A DNA stretch of 64,000 bases from Citrus sinensis (GCF_022201045.2 NC_068563.1:2790001-2854000), one strand, 5' to 3'. Shown: positions 46,337-60,300, counted from the stretch's first letter. Numbers and translations: made by a program. The notes: generated by a model from the sequence alone, not told the origin.

Positions 46337-46789
46337 TGTTCTCTCTCTTTTTCTTCTCAATGTTTTAATAATTGAAATAAAGTGGTTTATTTAAGTTATT
46401 TATTTTTTGTTTGCTAATTAAGAGAGAGTGAGATTCGGCTTATAAGAAGAGAAGATTCAGAGAGAGAAGGGGGCTGCAAGTTGCGTGCGCCAAAGAAGCG
46501 TCGAGAGGAAAAAGTAAAGAGGAAAACTGTAACTGGTCGGCGGATACAACTTCCAAGTCCCCACACGCGCCAAATTGTGTCGCGGCCTGCGGGGCCAGGA
46601 CTCGCGTTATTTTAAGACTGTTGTGCGTGTGGATATTAGAGGTTTGACTTTTTTTTGTTTATTTATATAAAATTCACAATTCTTTCACAATTTGGCGATC
46701 CGTTTTATCGACTCTACTCTTAGTAGTAAAAGACGAGTTATTAGTCAAAGAAAACAGCTTCAAAATCATTTAATAAACGTGAAAAAACT
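46337..46789. other. CBSX promoter region
   Basis: No other gene. GA-rich leader sequence lies next to the start codon. I could not assign a clear TATA box. Confidence 0.4.
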
Positions 46790-46962
46790 AGGAGCTGGCT
46801 AAGTTGGATCTGTATGTTACAGAACCTGTAACTCAGCCAGCTCCTGATTGGTTAGCTAGCTACCAAATAAAAACAATTGCATGTTTTTTCTCCACATGCA
46901 GGACAGGTGTGGTGCATGCATTGGGTGCGTATGTTACAGAATCTGTAACAAAGCAACCTCCT
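46790..46962. mobile_element. Small MITE upstream of CBSX
   Basis: Ends AGGAGCTGGCTAAGTT and, inverted, AGGAGGTTGCTTTGTT, with TATGTTACAG / CTGTAACATA repeated inside. The first 56 bp are themselves an inverted repeat. Flanks GAAAAACTA and GAAAACTA are a likely target duplication with an A-run slip. Confidence 0.5.
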
Positions 46963-47529
46963 GAAAACTATATCATAATTCAAAATCAAACTTTCGCTGG
47001 GGTCCACTTTTTTATTTTTGAAGCCTAAAAATGGAAATTCAGGTTTGGAAAAATATTAAGTAGCCCGAACAAGTTAAGCCTAAAAATGGAAAGGACCCCA
47101 TTTCTCATTTGCAGAGAAGGTGGTAGAAAATTGGGAAGCAACCAAAACGTAAGTTGTTGGGAATTAATGGAAATTATTTGTTCAAATTTGAACACGCAAG
47201 GCCTTTTATCATAATACATGGCATGTATGGTGTATCAACTTTGAGAGGCATCATATTAACTAGTACGTTCAACATGTGACGATTTGAATCACCTGTATTA
47301 ATAATTTTCTCTATCTTTCAAGATTTGTTATTAAAAGTATTTCAATTCTTGATTTCACAAGCCCATTGGTATTAGGCGCATGAGTTTGAATCCCAGTAAT
47401 TGTTAGGACTCGACTCCCGTTTAATAATAATTTATTTAGTTCTCTGTTTTGGAGGTAAAATAGATTTTCTTCTTATATTAAAGTGAAGGTTGTTGTTCGG
47501 GTTATGCCATCTTAAAATTATAAAAAGAA

Positions 47530-47875
47530 AGTATCGATTGATGTTTTTTTTTTTTTGATTACATGAGACTATTGCTCAGATTACAACTCATATACATGAG
47601 ACTATTACTGATATTTACAAATCAGACTATTACTGGGACCAACTGACATCAATGCTAATGGAGCTCTGCCCAGATTTTAACCCTCACAAATATTCGAGGG
47701 ATGTCTACTCCTCACTCATGGGTAAGGGAGAAGACTACCTTCACTCAAATTAATTGAGGAAGGAAATACCCCCACAATGCTTTTGTGGGGGTTCGAACTG
47801 CTGCCCTCCAAGTTGGAGGGCAGCAGCCCTGGCCACTCGGGCTACTGCCCGAGTGGTTAGTATCGATTGATGTTT
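47530..47875 (-). mobile_element. tRNA-derived SINE
   Basis: The element reads on the minus strand from 47858 to 47547 (312 bp). Its head has pol III box A-like (TAGCCCGAGTGG) and box B-like (AGTTCGAACCC) matches, and its tail is a T-run on the plus strand (poly-A on the element strand). A perfect 17-bp target duplication, AGTATCGATTGATGTTT, flanks it (47530-47546 and 47859-47875). Confidence 0.9.
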
Positions 47876-50800
47876 GATTGTAAACATATCAATAGAGAGT
47901 TTTGATTGTAATATATGGTATGTAAAAAAAAATTCTTAATTTCACACAAATCAATATAATTTTGGTGCTCAATTCTTTGATCTTTTATTATTCTTGAGCA
48001 TCTTTTTGTGATTTTTTTTTTTATATTTTTATATAGTATATATTTCTCTGTATTTGTGATTCTTGATGCTTATTATCGATCTAGTCTTTTATCTCCAATT
48101 ATATGCTCAAGATCTTGTTCATACGGAAGTATTCAATTTGTTTTCTCAAGAGTAATATTTTAGCACCTTACATAATATTCGAAATCTTGATTTCAGATTT
48201 CTGCTTGGTCATATGATTATTTTTATAATTTTTTTAATCAAGACATGTTTCTTGAAACTTTTAAGTGTTGCTGAATTAGTTTTTAAGTTCGTAAATTATT
48301 TTTTGAATCATAATTATGTTGGAGTTTTATTCACTTTTTTCTTTGTTTGTTTCTTCTAAATTAGTGAGTTCGTAATTAAGCTTTCTACTTTGATCCTCTT
48401 ACTGTAACTTGCTCTCTTCGCTATTTATTTGAAAGTAGTTTCAACTTTCTTTAGTTGATGAGGCTTCTTGACTGGATGAAATGGAGGAAAAGATACAAAT
48501 ATTGACTTTATTCATCTCCATAATTTTGTTTTTCTAAAGTCCTCTTGTACTAATGTATATGACTCGTGCACTGTTAATAAGATTTATAGAAAGTTTCATT
48601 AATGCAGATAAGATAAGGCTGATACGGCCAAATTTCCTATGCTGTGACTCGCGGACAAATGCTCTTGTAGCTAGAACAAGATCAGCTTACTAATTTGCCA
48701 CATGAAAGTGTCACTAACTCAACAATCAGACAAGTTTCTCTTTTGAAAGAGCTTAAACTTGAAAACTTCATCATATAAATAATTGTAGATGTTTTTCAGT
48801 TTACCTACGAAAAGTTCTTTTCACAGTTTACAGGTTAAATTCTGTGATCAAGAACAGTGTAGGCAGTCTTGGTTGAATTTTATCAAGAATATTGTATTCA
48901 TAAATATTGTCAGTAAATATATTTATGGTTCATTTTATTCTTAATGACTGATTTGATGAGCTATCAAAAGTTTTTTGCTCATTCACGAAAAAATTAAAAA
49001 GAAGAATTAAAAAAAATTAAAAGCAAAGCATTCTTTGTGAAAAACAAATTTTTGGCATGGAACTATTGATTTTGAAGATTCAGAGCTCATAATTTCTAAT
49101 TTTCTATCATGATTAAACAACTAAATTAGAAGGAAGGAAAAAATATCTCAAAATATGTTTATACATCAAGAAAAAATAGTTGAATAAAGGTGAAATACTG
49201 AAGAGTATCATGAATATCAGCTCAAGAGCAGCATTGGCTAGATGCAAGTAGAAGAGAGGCTGCTGAAGCAACTCTTGCGCAAATTCATGCATGTTTAGTT
49301 CTACGTGGAAAATTTTGCAATTGCCAATATGAACGAAGCAAAGATGCTGAGTGAGAATGAGATGAAGAAGAAGAGTGGGTATCTCTCTCTGCTGATTCGT
49401 TGAGGATAATTTTTTTTTAAAATTTTAAAAATGGTAATTTCATTATTATGGATTAAATCTTTGTGTTTGATGATCAACTTAAATGAAATTTTTATAAAAT
49501 GAAAAATTGTACACGTGTCATCTATAGAAAATGCAACTATACTTAGCATGCCTCTTGTGACATCTATGGTTACATTCTAAAGTCAGATGCAAGTGCACTT
49601 GCACGAGTATACAGGCACATAGACCTCCAGATCAAGGTATATGGTGAAGAGAAAAGAAGCAAATTTTGAATGATTCTGATATAAAGAGGAGGTGGCAAGA
49701 CATAATTACTAATGGAAGTAAACGTATTAGTGAAGAGGTGGAATTAGTTTAATAAGAGAAGTTCCTATAATTTGTATTGGTCCTTGAACAGCTCGTAGAT
49801 ACAGTGTCCACAAATGTGTTCGTGAAAGCTTTAACAAACTTGCTTACTGAGAAAACAACATGCTCGATAAATTATAAAAAAAAATATCACAAGCCCTCAT
49901 CTTGTGTAAGTAGCCTTTTAAAACTCAAAACCAATTAAGACACCATCCACCTTGTCAAGCATCATATTTTTTATTTTTTTCATAAACACCAAGTAAAATA
50001 TATTCAACTCAGTATGACACAAACTAATAGGCTTTTGGTTTAGTGGAAGAATCTTTACACTCACAATATGTGATAATAAGAGTCCGAACCTCCATAAAAG
50101 CATTATAAAGATTAGTTAATTGAGTAGAAAGCGTGAGTTCATAATTAATATAATTGAGGGAGATAGTGAGTTCATAATTGAGTGGAGATAGATTTGATGA
50201 CAATAAATTTGATATATTCGATTCATTTCAACTAGGGAAAAATTTGATGACAATAAAGTTAATATATTCAATTCATTTCAACCGGAGGAAAAACTAATTT
50301 TGATCTACACTAAAAAAATCTATAAAGTTTAAGGTTTAAAAAACAAGAATTTTGTGGTGAGGCATTATTATTTTGTTGGGCCATCATTTTTGGTCAATGT
50401 TCAAATTCAATAATCAAATCCCTTGACTAATCCCTAATATATTTTTCATTTTCAATATTATAATCTCATATATTCAAACCATAACTTTTTTGTCAATGTC
50501 TAGTATTCTAATTACTGTATTTTTTATGAAACAAAAGTATTTTTGCTCCATTGAAGTGTCAAATAATAAGCAAGTATCATTTTTTTAAATATTCATTAAT
50601 ATCAAAATAAATCATATCCAATTATGATGTGAGCGGGAATTAAACTCTAAAGATTAGGGGTACAGTTAGTGATTTTTTAAAATATCAAATTGATGTTTTG
50701 AAACTGTGTTTTTTTTTAACGTTTAAAATGTGTTTGATTGTATTTGTTACAGAAGTTTTCTAAAATAGAAATAGTTAGAACATGTTTGGTGCATTTTTTA

Positions 50801-51878
50801 AATGAGTTATAAACTAAAAGTTCTAATTTGCCATAATAGCTAAATGTAATTTTTACTTTTTCTGTTTTCAAAAAATAAATAAATAAATATTTTTTTAATG
50901 TCGCCAAACATTCTCTAGAAAATTTTAATAATAAAAAGATTTACCTATTAAATCAACTATCACTTGCAAAATACAAGCGCAATAAACAAACTAAAAAAAA
51001 AATCATTTATTTAAGTTGCACATAATGAATTGTTTGACTTACTATTTATGTTGGGTCATACTCGTTATGAGTTGTTTTAGCTAATTATTAATGTTATTTA
51101 TGCAAAAAAAAAAACAAGATTTTCAAATTTGTCATGTGTCAATAGTTTGTAATCAGACAATAAACTTGTAAGCTATATTTGTTTTAAATTGTTGTTGAGT
51201 TTATTATATAGATGGAAGATTTTTCATTCCACTCAATTGATAATCTCAGAGACTTCTGATTTTTAAAATGTAGTAGTTTTCTTTGGTGGGGGTGGGGGGC
51301 GTTACGCATCTTCATTCAATTTTAACGTTAGCTAAGTGCCGCCATTTATAACTTTGACAATATTGCTTAAATGCAACAATCGATTGAGAAATCTAGCTAC
51401 TACAATCTTAAGATCAAAGGTGTCATTTACAAATGCACCCAACGCATTTTTTGATTGATTAATTATTTATAATGAAGTGTCAAAATTACTTTCAAATAGT
51501 TTAAAGTAATTTATTATCCGTTTTGTATTGTGTTTGATTGAAACTTGAGGATAGTCCAAAATATTTTAAAGAGATAATGATATTGTGCCATCCAAAAAAA
51601 TATATTTTTTTGTAATTTAAGAAATCGTAGAGAACGATTCAAATAATTAGTTAATTATCTTGTTTAAACAATCTATAAGAAAAAAAAAACTATTTTTTGA
51701 ATTAATTTTCCTCTCAATTGCCACTAGATTTTTCTATTCTTTTCCACAAGTGACCTACCTGGCCTGGACTTGGGTCGAACCTAAATGATGTGGGCCAAGC
51801 AATACCTTGCTTAGGATGTGGTCAGGTCGGTCCCGGCAATCACTTGATAAGCCCGGAGTTCAGCCTGAAACTTGAATT
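47876..51878. other. AT-rich, gene-poor
   Basis: No gene recognised. Scattered short frames lack codon structure or domains. Positions 48600-49870 have somewhat mixed composition and could be old decayed transcript or retroelement sequence, but nothing is identifiable. Confidence 0.45.
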
Positions 51879-52290
51879 TAGGGGTGTCAAAAATACCGTC
51901 CAACCCGAACTTGGACTGGACCCAAGCTAGGTACGAGGCTAGACTAATTCCAGGCATCACTTGATAAGCATGTGGTCTGGCCCAAAACTCGAATTTTGTG
52001 TGTGTGTAATAATTATATTTATTTAACCCATCTACTACATATATCTAAAATCTTAAATATTTAAAGTTCATATTTTAATATCCAATTTCATTAAAATGAA
52101 TTTAAAAATTATAAAATAAATTAAAGAATATACATATATAATATTATAAAATAAAAAATCTGGGCATAATAACTCCGATTAAAAAAATTCAGTCCGCTGC
52201 TGGCCTTTTTAAGCCCAGCATAGGTGTCTATAAAATATTTCCGAGCGGAGTCGGGGCATTACCATACCCGAAACCAAGTTTTGCCATCCT
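51879..52290. mobile_element. Possible hAT-like MITE
   Basis: Bounded by AGGGGTGTCAAAA and an inverted TTTTGCCATCCT; GC-richer words (GGCCTGG, GGCCCAA) inside. A diverged direct repeat (TCACTTGATAAGC at 51840 and 51959) lies across its left edge. No target duplication was found. Confidence 0.35.
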
Positions 52291-54510
52291 TACCTAATTG
52301 ACTAATTTTCAAACAACTTTGTTTAACTGTCTATTTGAGTTCAACTCTTAGAGAAATAAAAGGTTAAAAAGTAAATTTAGATTTTACTCACTTCCTTATC
52401 TTAAAAAATAAAATAAAATGAAAGAATTATACCAAGTATATTCACAATAAATTTCAATTAGGGCTTAGGGTCAGTTGAAAGGAAGCCAACGTATCGATGT
52501 CAATTCAAGAATCGGTTCGTACTGAGATGGAAATTATCAAGCATTTAGTACGGTTCAAGTACTCAAAAAAAGAGAAAGATTAAAGAATATATACCTATGA
52601 ACCAAATCGGTTTGGTTGGTGAATCAGGATTCAGGATTGGCTCATAAAATTTAAAATGTAAATGTATGTTAAGATTTAAACTTTTTACACTTTTTTTTTT
52701 AAATCACATCTCATACATTATTATGTGAATTGTTAAAAATAAAACTAATTTATACTTAACTGAGCAGTTTTTAAAATATTATTGTGTTAATGTACTTTTT
52801 CTTTAGAATAAAATTCACATATCCTTCACTATTTATCAATTAAACTTGCATCCACTAATAACAATAATTAACATATTAGAAACATGCATATATTATTATC
52901 TAAACCACTCGTTGATTTATCCACATATGCGTGATTCACCACATTCACACCCATGATATTATTCTGCACTCCATATCATAATTTAAATAAATCTAAATCC
53001 ACATACCTTTGTGCACCATTTTAAAAAGTTATTTTGCAGTGAATGGATTCGCTGTCATGGGGTTATATAATGCTTAAATGAAAAACACTATTTTATTATT
53101 TTTGATAAAAATTTTCCGTGTTCAAACTTGCCCCATTTGAACAAAATTCACATATCTGTCGTTGTTTACCAGCTAGACCAATTAACATCTATCAATATTA
53201 GGAATTAACATATTAAAAATATGCATACACTACTATCTAAACTATTCATTGATTTCTACAAATAGGTGATTCATCACTCCCCATTATTGTTTCACCTTGA
53301 ATATTAGTAACCACATAAGTTATGTATCATTTTCAGAGAGGATATTTCATTAAGGAAAGGAGCCATTTCAGAGCATCACTAAAAGGTTTTTTAATGTCTG
53401 TATGGTATAATTTATCTAATGATCGTAAGTGTTTATTTAATCTCATAAGCTCTTATTAAAATTTTTATTATTGTTTTTTTTTTTCAGTAAAGCATTTGCC
53501 TCTATTTGTAAAAACTCAAATTTTAGACTTTTAAAAGTTAAAGTTTTTAAGTGTTAAAATGTCTAGAATATTTTTTACTTATTTGACAATCTTATTTCAT
53601 TTTTTCATATCATAACTTTAAAAAATTGATTTATTAAAGTAATTTTATAATTTTAAATAAAAGTTCTCATTGACAACCAAATAATTAATTTTTTTTGAGT
53701 AAAAATTCTACTTATAAAAACTCTATACCTCAATTTAAATAAGCTATACTAAACGGAGCCTAAAATAAGATTCATTACTTGTTTGAAGAGCCATGTATCA
53801 AAAAAAAAAAAAAAAAGAGTAGAAGACTCTTTAAATAAGATTACTCTTTTATCTTTTTAATCACTATCTCATTTGAAGAGTTTTATTTGAAAGTCTTTTA
53901 AAGCTTTTATTTTACTATTATATTATTTTGAGTAATGATAGACATATCAAATTTTTTTAATCCTAAATTCAACCCCAAATAATAGTTTGTTAATTGATTA
54001 GTTGGTAATTATTTACAAGATTTAAATGAATTAATTGTATTATCTTTATTAACCAATTGATGAATACTACATTATTTGAGATATTTTTTGGAATAAACAA
54101 TTTGGAATGTGTAGCACTACTTTATTATTTTTTCATTATTTTTGAAGAGAGAAGTGTTGTGATTGCTATTATTTTAGTAGAGACAAAAGTTAGATTAAAT
54201 AATATATATGCAAACTTTTTTTTTTTGAAGACCTTCTGAGTTTTGAGAGATGATTTTTTTTTTTGGCTTTTCTATGAGTCACATAAGTGATTAAATAAGT
54301 ATTTGAAAAGTTAAATTAGAAGAATTTTTTGATGATGTTGAACTCTCCATCATGGGTACGAACTTGAAAAAATAATTTCTTAAATTATTTTTATGAAAAA
54401 ATTATTGTGCTTAAACTTGAAAATTGTCCCCTTTGAATAAAGTTCATATCTACCCCAATTTAAACTAATTAATACCCAGCAAAAGCATGTCTTAGACATA
54501 ATAAAAATAA
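52291..54510. other. AT-rich with a dispersed repeat
   Basis: No gene. A ~150-bp AT-rich repeat (CATATCT...TAAACCA...GTGATTCA-like) occurs near 52800-52990, 53110-53320 and 54410-54510 plus 56321-56430, the last copy being split by the element at 54511. Confidence 0.5.
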
Positions 54511-56329
54511 GAAAAATTCTATAATGCCGTGATTAAAATTATAGCATCAATGTCATGATAAATATAAAGTTTGTAAATTACACATAATATTAATAAATGA
54601 ATGACAAAATAAGTAAATTAATATAAGAGTGGTAAATTAGTATTTTAAAATTGTAAATAAGACAAATATTTGCAAAAATAACATACAACTAGTAAATCAA
54701 TATTAATATTTAATTTAAAATAATTAATTTATTTAAGTAAAGAAAAAAATTACTCAACAATTGAAAACAAAAAGTTTGTATTGAAAATATATAAAACAAA
54801 TAAATTGGTTTAACCATAAATTCCATATCCATGCTAGGACATTTAAAAACTTTTATTTCTCATTTTGTATTATAGTATTTGTTTACTATATAAATTAATT
54901 AAGTAAAATTAATTTTCTTAACGTGGATCAACCTCAAACAAAATAAAAAGACATTCTTTTATTTCTAGACGTATATGAAATATCAAAAAAGTGGATCCAA
55001 TTTTTAGTTTTGTACATATTTTATGTAGTTTCAAACTTTACTTTTTATTTGTATTAAAAGATCATTTGGGGTTGCTATCGAGGAGATTTATAAGGATGCA
55101 AAAACACTTGTCGTACAAACAATTTTGAAAAATATATAAAAACAAATTTAAAATTTGATTTTGAGGATAAGTTTATACTTAATTAAATTTCACATGTTTC
55201 ATCAGATGTGTTACATAAACATAAAATTATTGAACTTAGAAATAAAAATAGTAAATATATAAGGTAATCAATATTATAGTGTTTTTTTTTACATTTGTAA
55301 GTTTTTAATTTTTTTTAGTAACTCTTATAATATTTACTTGTTTTATATTTCATTTACAAGTCTTCTATTTTATTTACATAATTTATGTGTTATTTTACAT
55401 TTAATGTTGATTTAGAAGTTTTATAATACATTTTTAACTTTATATTTTGTTTATCAATAATACATTATTTTGTCACTCCTATGTTAATTTACTTGTTTTA
55501 CCTTCATTTACATGTCTTATATTTTATTTACTTAATTTATGTTTTATTTTATACTTAATGTTGATTTACAAGTTTTATGATCCATCTATAGGTTTATGTT
55601 TTATTTACCAATAATACATCATTTTACAACTCTTGTGTTAATTTACCTATTTTAAATTCTATTTATAGGTCTTACGTTTTATTTTATACTTAATATTGAT
55701 TTATAAGTTTTAGGTTATATTGATAAGTTTTTGTTTTTATTTACCAATGATATATCGATTTACCACTCATTTATAATTTTACTTATTTTACCTTTCATTT
55801 ACAAGTCTTATATCTATTTACATTGTTTATGTTTTATTTTATACTTAAAGTTTATTTACAAGTTTTACCTTTCATTTACAAGTTTTGTGTTCTATTTACA
55901 TCATTTATGTTTTATTTTTATACTTAATGTTGATCTATAAGTTTTATGTTATATCTATAAATTTTTGTTTTATTTATTGATGATACATCAATTTACCACT
56001 CTTATGTTGATTTACTTGTTTTACCTTTTATTTACAAGTCTTATGTTTCATTTCCACAATTTATGTTTTATTTTACACTAAATATTAATTTACAAGTTTT
56101 TTTGTTACATCTATAGGTTTTTGCCTTGTTCACTGGTAATACAATAATTTACCACTCCTATATTAATTTACTTATTTTATCTTCCATTTATAAGTCTTAT
56201 GTTCTATTTTACACTTGATGTTGATTTACGTATATTATGTTAATTTTACATACCTTACGTTTCATTTACACAATTTATGTTTAATTGCGATATTTTAATC
56301 ACGAAATTATAGAATAACCCTAAAAATAA
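54502..56329. mobile_element. Foldback-type MULE, non-autonomous
   Basis: The element at 54511-56320 (1,810 bp) has ends ATTCTATAATGCCGTGATTA and, inverted, ATTCTATAATTTCGTGATTA, and a perfect 9-bp target duplication TAAAAATAA (54502-54510 and 56321-56329), as for Mutator-like elements. The left inverted end extends to about 54680. The right part (55300-56320) is expanded into AT-rich tandem repeats of the same sequence. There is no coding capacity. Confidence 0.82.
55300..56300. repeat. AT-rich tandem repeats, ~140-155-bp unit
   Basis: Units marked by TTAATGTTGATTTACAAGTT recur near 55402, 55555, 55689, 55844, 55924, 56079 and 56217. They match, inverted, the left end of the host element. 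Confidence 0.8.
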
Positions 56330-56930
56330 ACATACATAATTACTTAAACCGCCCATTAATTTTTATAAATCTGTGATTCATTCGCCCACAGTGTCATTCT
56401 GCATTCAATGTCATAATCAAAACAAATCTAACCAAAATTTTTTCTTTAAATCAACACCACATTCATTTATAAAACCCTTTCCTGATTCACAATCCTCTCA
56501 ATTTCTCTTCTTCTCCTGTGTTACTCATGCTTTCACAACCTTAGGCAAGCTTTTAATCTCCTTTCAATAGCTCCCTAATTCTTCATGGTCAACATTTCAA
56601 ACCCATTTTAGCGGGTAAGGTAAAAGTAAAATCCATCATTTTTACCCTTCTAGTCCAGTCACTAATCCAGTCCACCGCGTTCTCATTCATCTAAACTTTT
56701 ACTGTGCACATCACGCGCTCTCTTACAGCGAGTGGCTTACGGCAACTCTCTGTACCAAACCAAACCGCAGATCTTATCTTCATCGGTTTTAACCTTTTAA
56801 ACCCCCAACCTAGTTTAAAACACGTCACGTGGGCCCCACAAATCAAATCCAACGGCGAAGATCTCGTAGATTTCATCATCTTAGGGTTTTGCACTTTAAA
56901 ACACTAGCTATAAGAGCCGGACAGCCTCCC
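56321..56930. promoter_or_regulatory. PABP upstream region
   Basis: Upstream of the PABP leader are a G-box/site II-like cluster (CACGTGGGCC at 56826-56835, with TGGGCC) and telo-box-like AAACCCTA on the minus strand at about 56881-56888. Both kinds of motif are common before plant genes of the translation machinery. No TATA box was assigned. Confidence 0.45.
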
Positions 56931-56984
56931 AGGCTTTCCTTTCAGTGCAGTTCAGCTGCCCTCTCTTATTTACATTTCCAAAAA

Positions 56985-57318
56985 AGTGAAAAAAAAAAAA
57001 ACCGACCACCAACTAGTTTACCTATCTCTCACGCGCCGCCATCGTCGCCGGCGCCAACAATTCGATTATCCTTCTTTCCGCTTCCCTCTCCTCCCCTTTC
57101 TCTATCTATCTGAGAGGCAAAAACCAAAAAAAAAAAAAAAGCTTTGAGTTGTTTTTTAATTCCGTCTTTTGTTTATTATTACTATCAATTTTAGGGTTTC
57201 TTTGGGTCCCGAAGAATAACAAGAGGAGAGGGAAGAAAAATCCCCATAAAAAGGAAAAAAAGAAAAAAGGAAAAAATTTCGAGGGAAAAAAAAGGGATTT
57301 TTTCTTTCTGTATTTGAG
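56985..57318 (+). promoter_or_regulatory. A-rich 5' leader of PABP mRNA
   Basis: The leader has A-runs of about 13 (near 56988-57001) and 15 (57126-57140) and a purine-rich A stretch at 57230-57297, with a CT-rich tract at 57060-57110 between them. A telo-box-like motif lies at 57191-57198. Poly(A)-binding protein mRNAs in animals carry such A-tracts, which the protein binds to repress its own translation; the same is inferred here. The transcription start is not known. Confidence 0.6.
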
Positions 57319-60300
57319 ATGGCTCAGGTTCAAGCTCAGGGGCAGAACGTGAACGGAGGTGGGGCCAATGCGAATCAATTCGGGACGACGTCGCTTTACG
57401 TCGGGGATCTGGAGGCGAACGTGACGGATTCGCAGCTGTACGATCTGTTTAATCAAATGGGTCAAGTGGTTTCGGTTCGGGTTTGTAGGGACTTGTCGAC
57501 CCGACGATCTCTCGGTTACGGCTACGTTAACTTCAGTAACGCACAGGAAGGTTAGATTTTTTGCCTTATCAAAATAATTGTAGATATTGCAAGGGTTTAT
57601 TGCTTTCTGTTTTTTTTACTAATTAATTATTTTATTGTGAAATTGATTATTTAAAATATAATACTAAATGTACAAACATGGAGTAAATGATGATGATGAT
57701 GATGATGTGAGAGATGTGGTAGTGTATACACTAGACGTCAGTAAGTGATTTGCATGACATATAAGCTGAGTCATAGCCTCAGTTTTTGGTGGTTGTTGAG
57801 CTTTACTTATTGAACACATAATTTTCTTCTATTGAGAATCACCAAATTGGTAAAAATTGTCTTTTTTAGTGGTTTGCTAGGTTGGTAGGTATCTTTTGCA
57901 TAGTTTAGTTACTGATGCAAGCATGGCAGAAGATGCAATCAAATGGAAAAGATGGCTGTCGGTTTATTCTTGTTTTTTCACTCAATTTATATGCAAGAAA
58001 TGGCAAATTTTAAAGTTTGTTCTTAGTATTCTGCCCGTTTTAGACATACTATCATCACAATATTGATATAAATTTAAGATTGTACTTGTATATGAGTTCG
58101 TCTGCTTGAGTACATGTAGTTCTGTGTAGCCAATAGCCTGAGTTTTTAAGCATTGTACCGGTCTGAGTTTCCTATCATTGTTTTAGGCCATAAATGTATT
58201 TGGCTAGCAAAGGGACTTTTCCTTTTGTTCCAGAAGTTTGGAGTCTGAAAATGCAAGCAAAAACCTAGATGTGTTGCGTCAATTCCTCTAAGCGAGAGAA
58301 AGGGTTCATCATTAATGCGATTAACTTTTACATTTGCGTGATGGCAGCTCTCCAATGTTTCTTCATAAAATATCTTTGACCTCAATCTGTTTTATTTATT
58401 TATTGAATTGAAGCTTTGTCCGTATGGTATGGCTGCAGATTAAAAGAACCGTAGTCATGACAAGAATATGTAGATAGAGCATGATGATGGAATGTCATAT
58501 AATATGATTTTAAAACATGACAAAGTCTAGCTTGGTTCTCAACTTCTAATTATTCATGAAAGCAGTTCCTGGATTGAATTGAGTCTGTCAGTCATGTAAA
58601 TCATTTCTCAATCTAAAGAATTAATATCTGTGCATGCACCTTATCGTTTGTTTTCTGGAATTTTGACAGCTGCAAGGGCATTGGAGATGCTGAACTTCAC
58701 ACCTCTGAATGGAAAGCCCATTAGGGTTATGTATTCTCATCGTGACCCAAGTCTTCGCAAAAGTGGCGCAGGGAATATTTTCATTAAGGTATTCATATGT
58801 CAGTACAATCTGGTTTCTGAATCTTTTCGATCCCTGCCTTCAGAAAGATAAGGAACGGAGAAATTATACCCTTTATTTCTCATTTATACTTGGTTGGTTT
58901 TGGTGAAAAATATGTGTTGAACATAATGCAATCTGGTGAAAATTGTTTTGTATTTAAAATCCCTCATTTTTCTTTCAGAAGGGTAAGAAAAAATTTGATA
59001 GATAACCATTGGAACTATTAAGGGGGAGCATCTTAATCTTATTTATGTGAGAGTAGTGCTATGTTATTGTTAGTTCTACAGCCATGGTGTTAAGATGTGA
59101 ACTCTGAATCAGCTGTATCTTATGGGGAACCTTTGCCATTGTTTTCAAAAGAGGTTTTTACAGTATATCTGCATCAATTATTTTGAAATTAACTTATAAG
59201 CTCGGATAATGAAGATGCCACCAAATTGGTGGCAAATCATTTTTGTTGGTGTTAGTATGCAGTCTCCTTTTCACTTTTTGTTGTAGTAATTTACTGATTG
59301 TTCTTGTGTTTTGAACTTACAGAACCTAGATAAGGCCATTGATCACAAAGCTTTGCACGATACCTTTTCTGCTTTTGGGAACATTCTCTCTTGCAAGGTT
59401 GCTACAGACCTCAATGGTCAGTCAAAGGGCTATGGATTTGTACAATTTGACAATGAGGAGTCTGCCCAAAAAGCTATTGAGAAGTTGAACGGTATGTTAT
59501 TGAATGACAAGCAAGTTTATGTTGGACATTTCCTCCGCAAGCAGGAGAGAGATACTGAGATCAACAAGAGCAAATTCACCAATGTTTATGTGAAGAACCT
59601 CTCAGAGTCAACAACTGAAGAAGATCTGCAGAAAAGTTTTGGTGAATATGGCACAATCACAAGTGCTGTTGTGATGAGGGATGGGGATGGCAAATCAAAA
59701 TGCTTTGGATTTGTCAACTTTGAGAATTCGGATGATGCTGCTAGAGCAGTTGAGGCTCTTAATGGAAAGAAATTTGACGATAAGGAGTGGTATGTTGGGA
59801 AAGCCCAAAAGAAATCTGAAAGAGAACTTGAATTGAAACATCAATTTGAGCAGAATATGAAGGAAGCAGCTGACAAATTTCAGGGAGCAAACTTATATAT
59901 TAAAAATTTAGATGATAGCATAGATGATGAAAAACTTAAGCAGCTGTTCTCTCCATTTGGTAGCATCACATCATGCAAGGTATGTAGCATCTTTATGATG
60001 TGATGAAGTGCTTGCATAATTTAACTCTTTCTCTTTGATGGCTGAAGCTTTATCTTGAATTTGAAATAGGTAATGCGAGACCCAAGTGGAATTAGTAGAG
60101 GATCCGGGTTTGTTGCGTTCTCAACTCCTGAAGAGGCATCTAGAGCTGTAAGTTGTTTTTGTTTCTACGCATAAGTGAGGACCTTAACATAATCTGATCA
60201 AATTTTCTCAATTTTGACAGCTTCTGGAGATGAATGGCAAGATGGTTGTCTCCAAACCGCTTTATGTTGCTCTTGCCCAACGCAAGGAAGATAGAAGAGC

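Noticed and set aside
57106-57465. 119-codon minus frame opposite the PABP start
   Set aside because: It is antisense to the A-rich leader and exon 1; low-complexity Phe/Leu content reflects the A-tracts.
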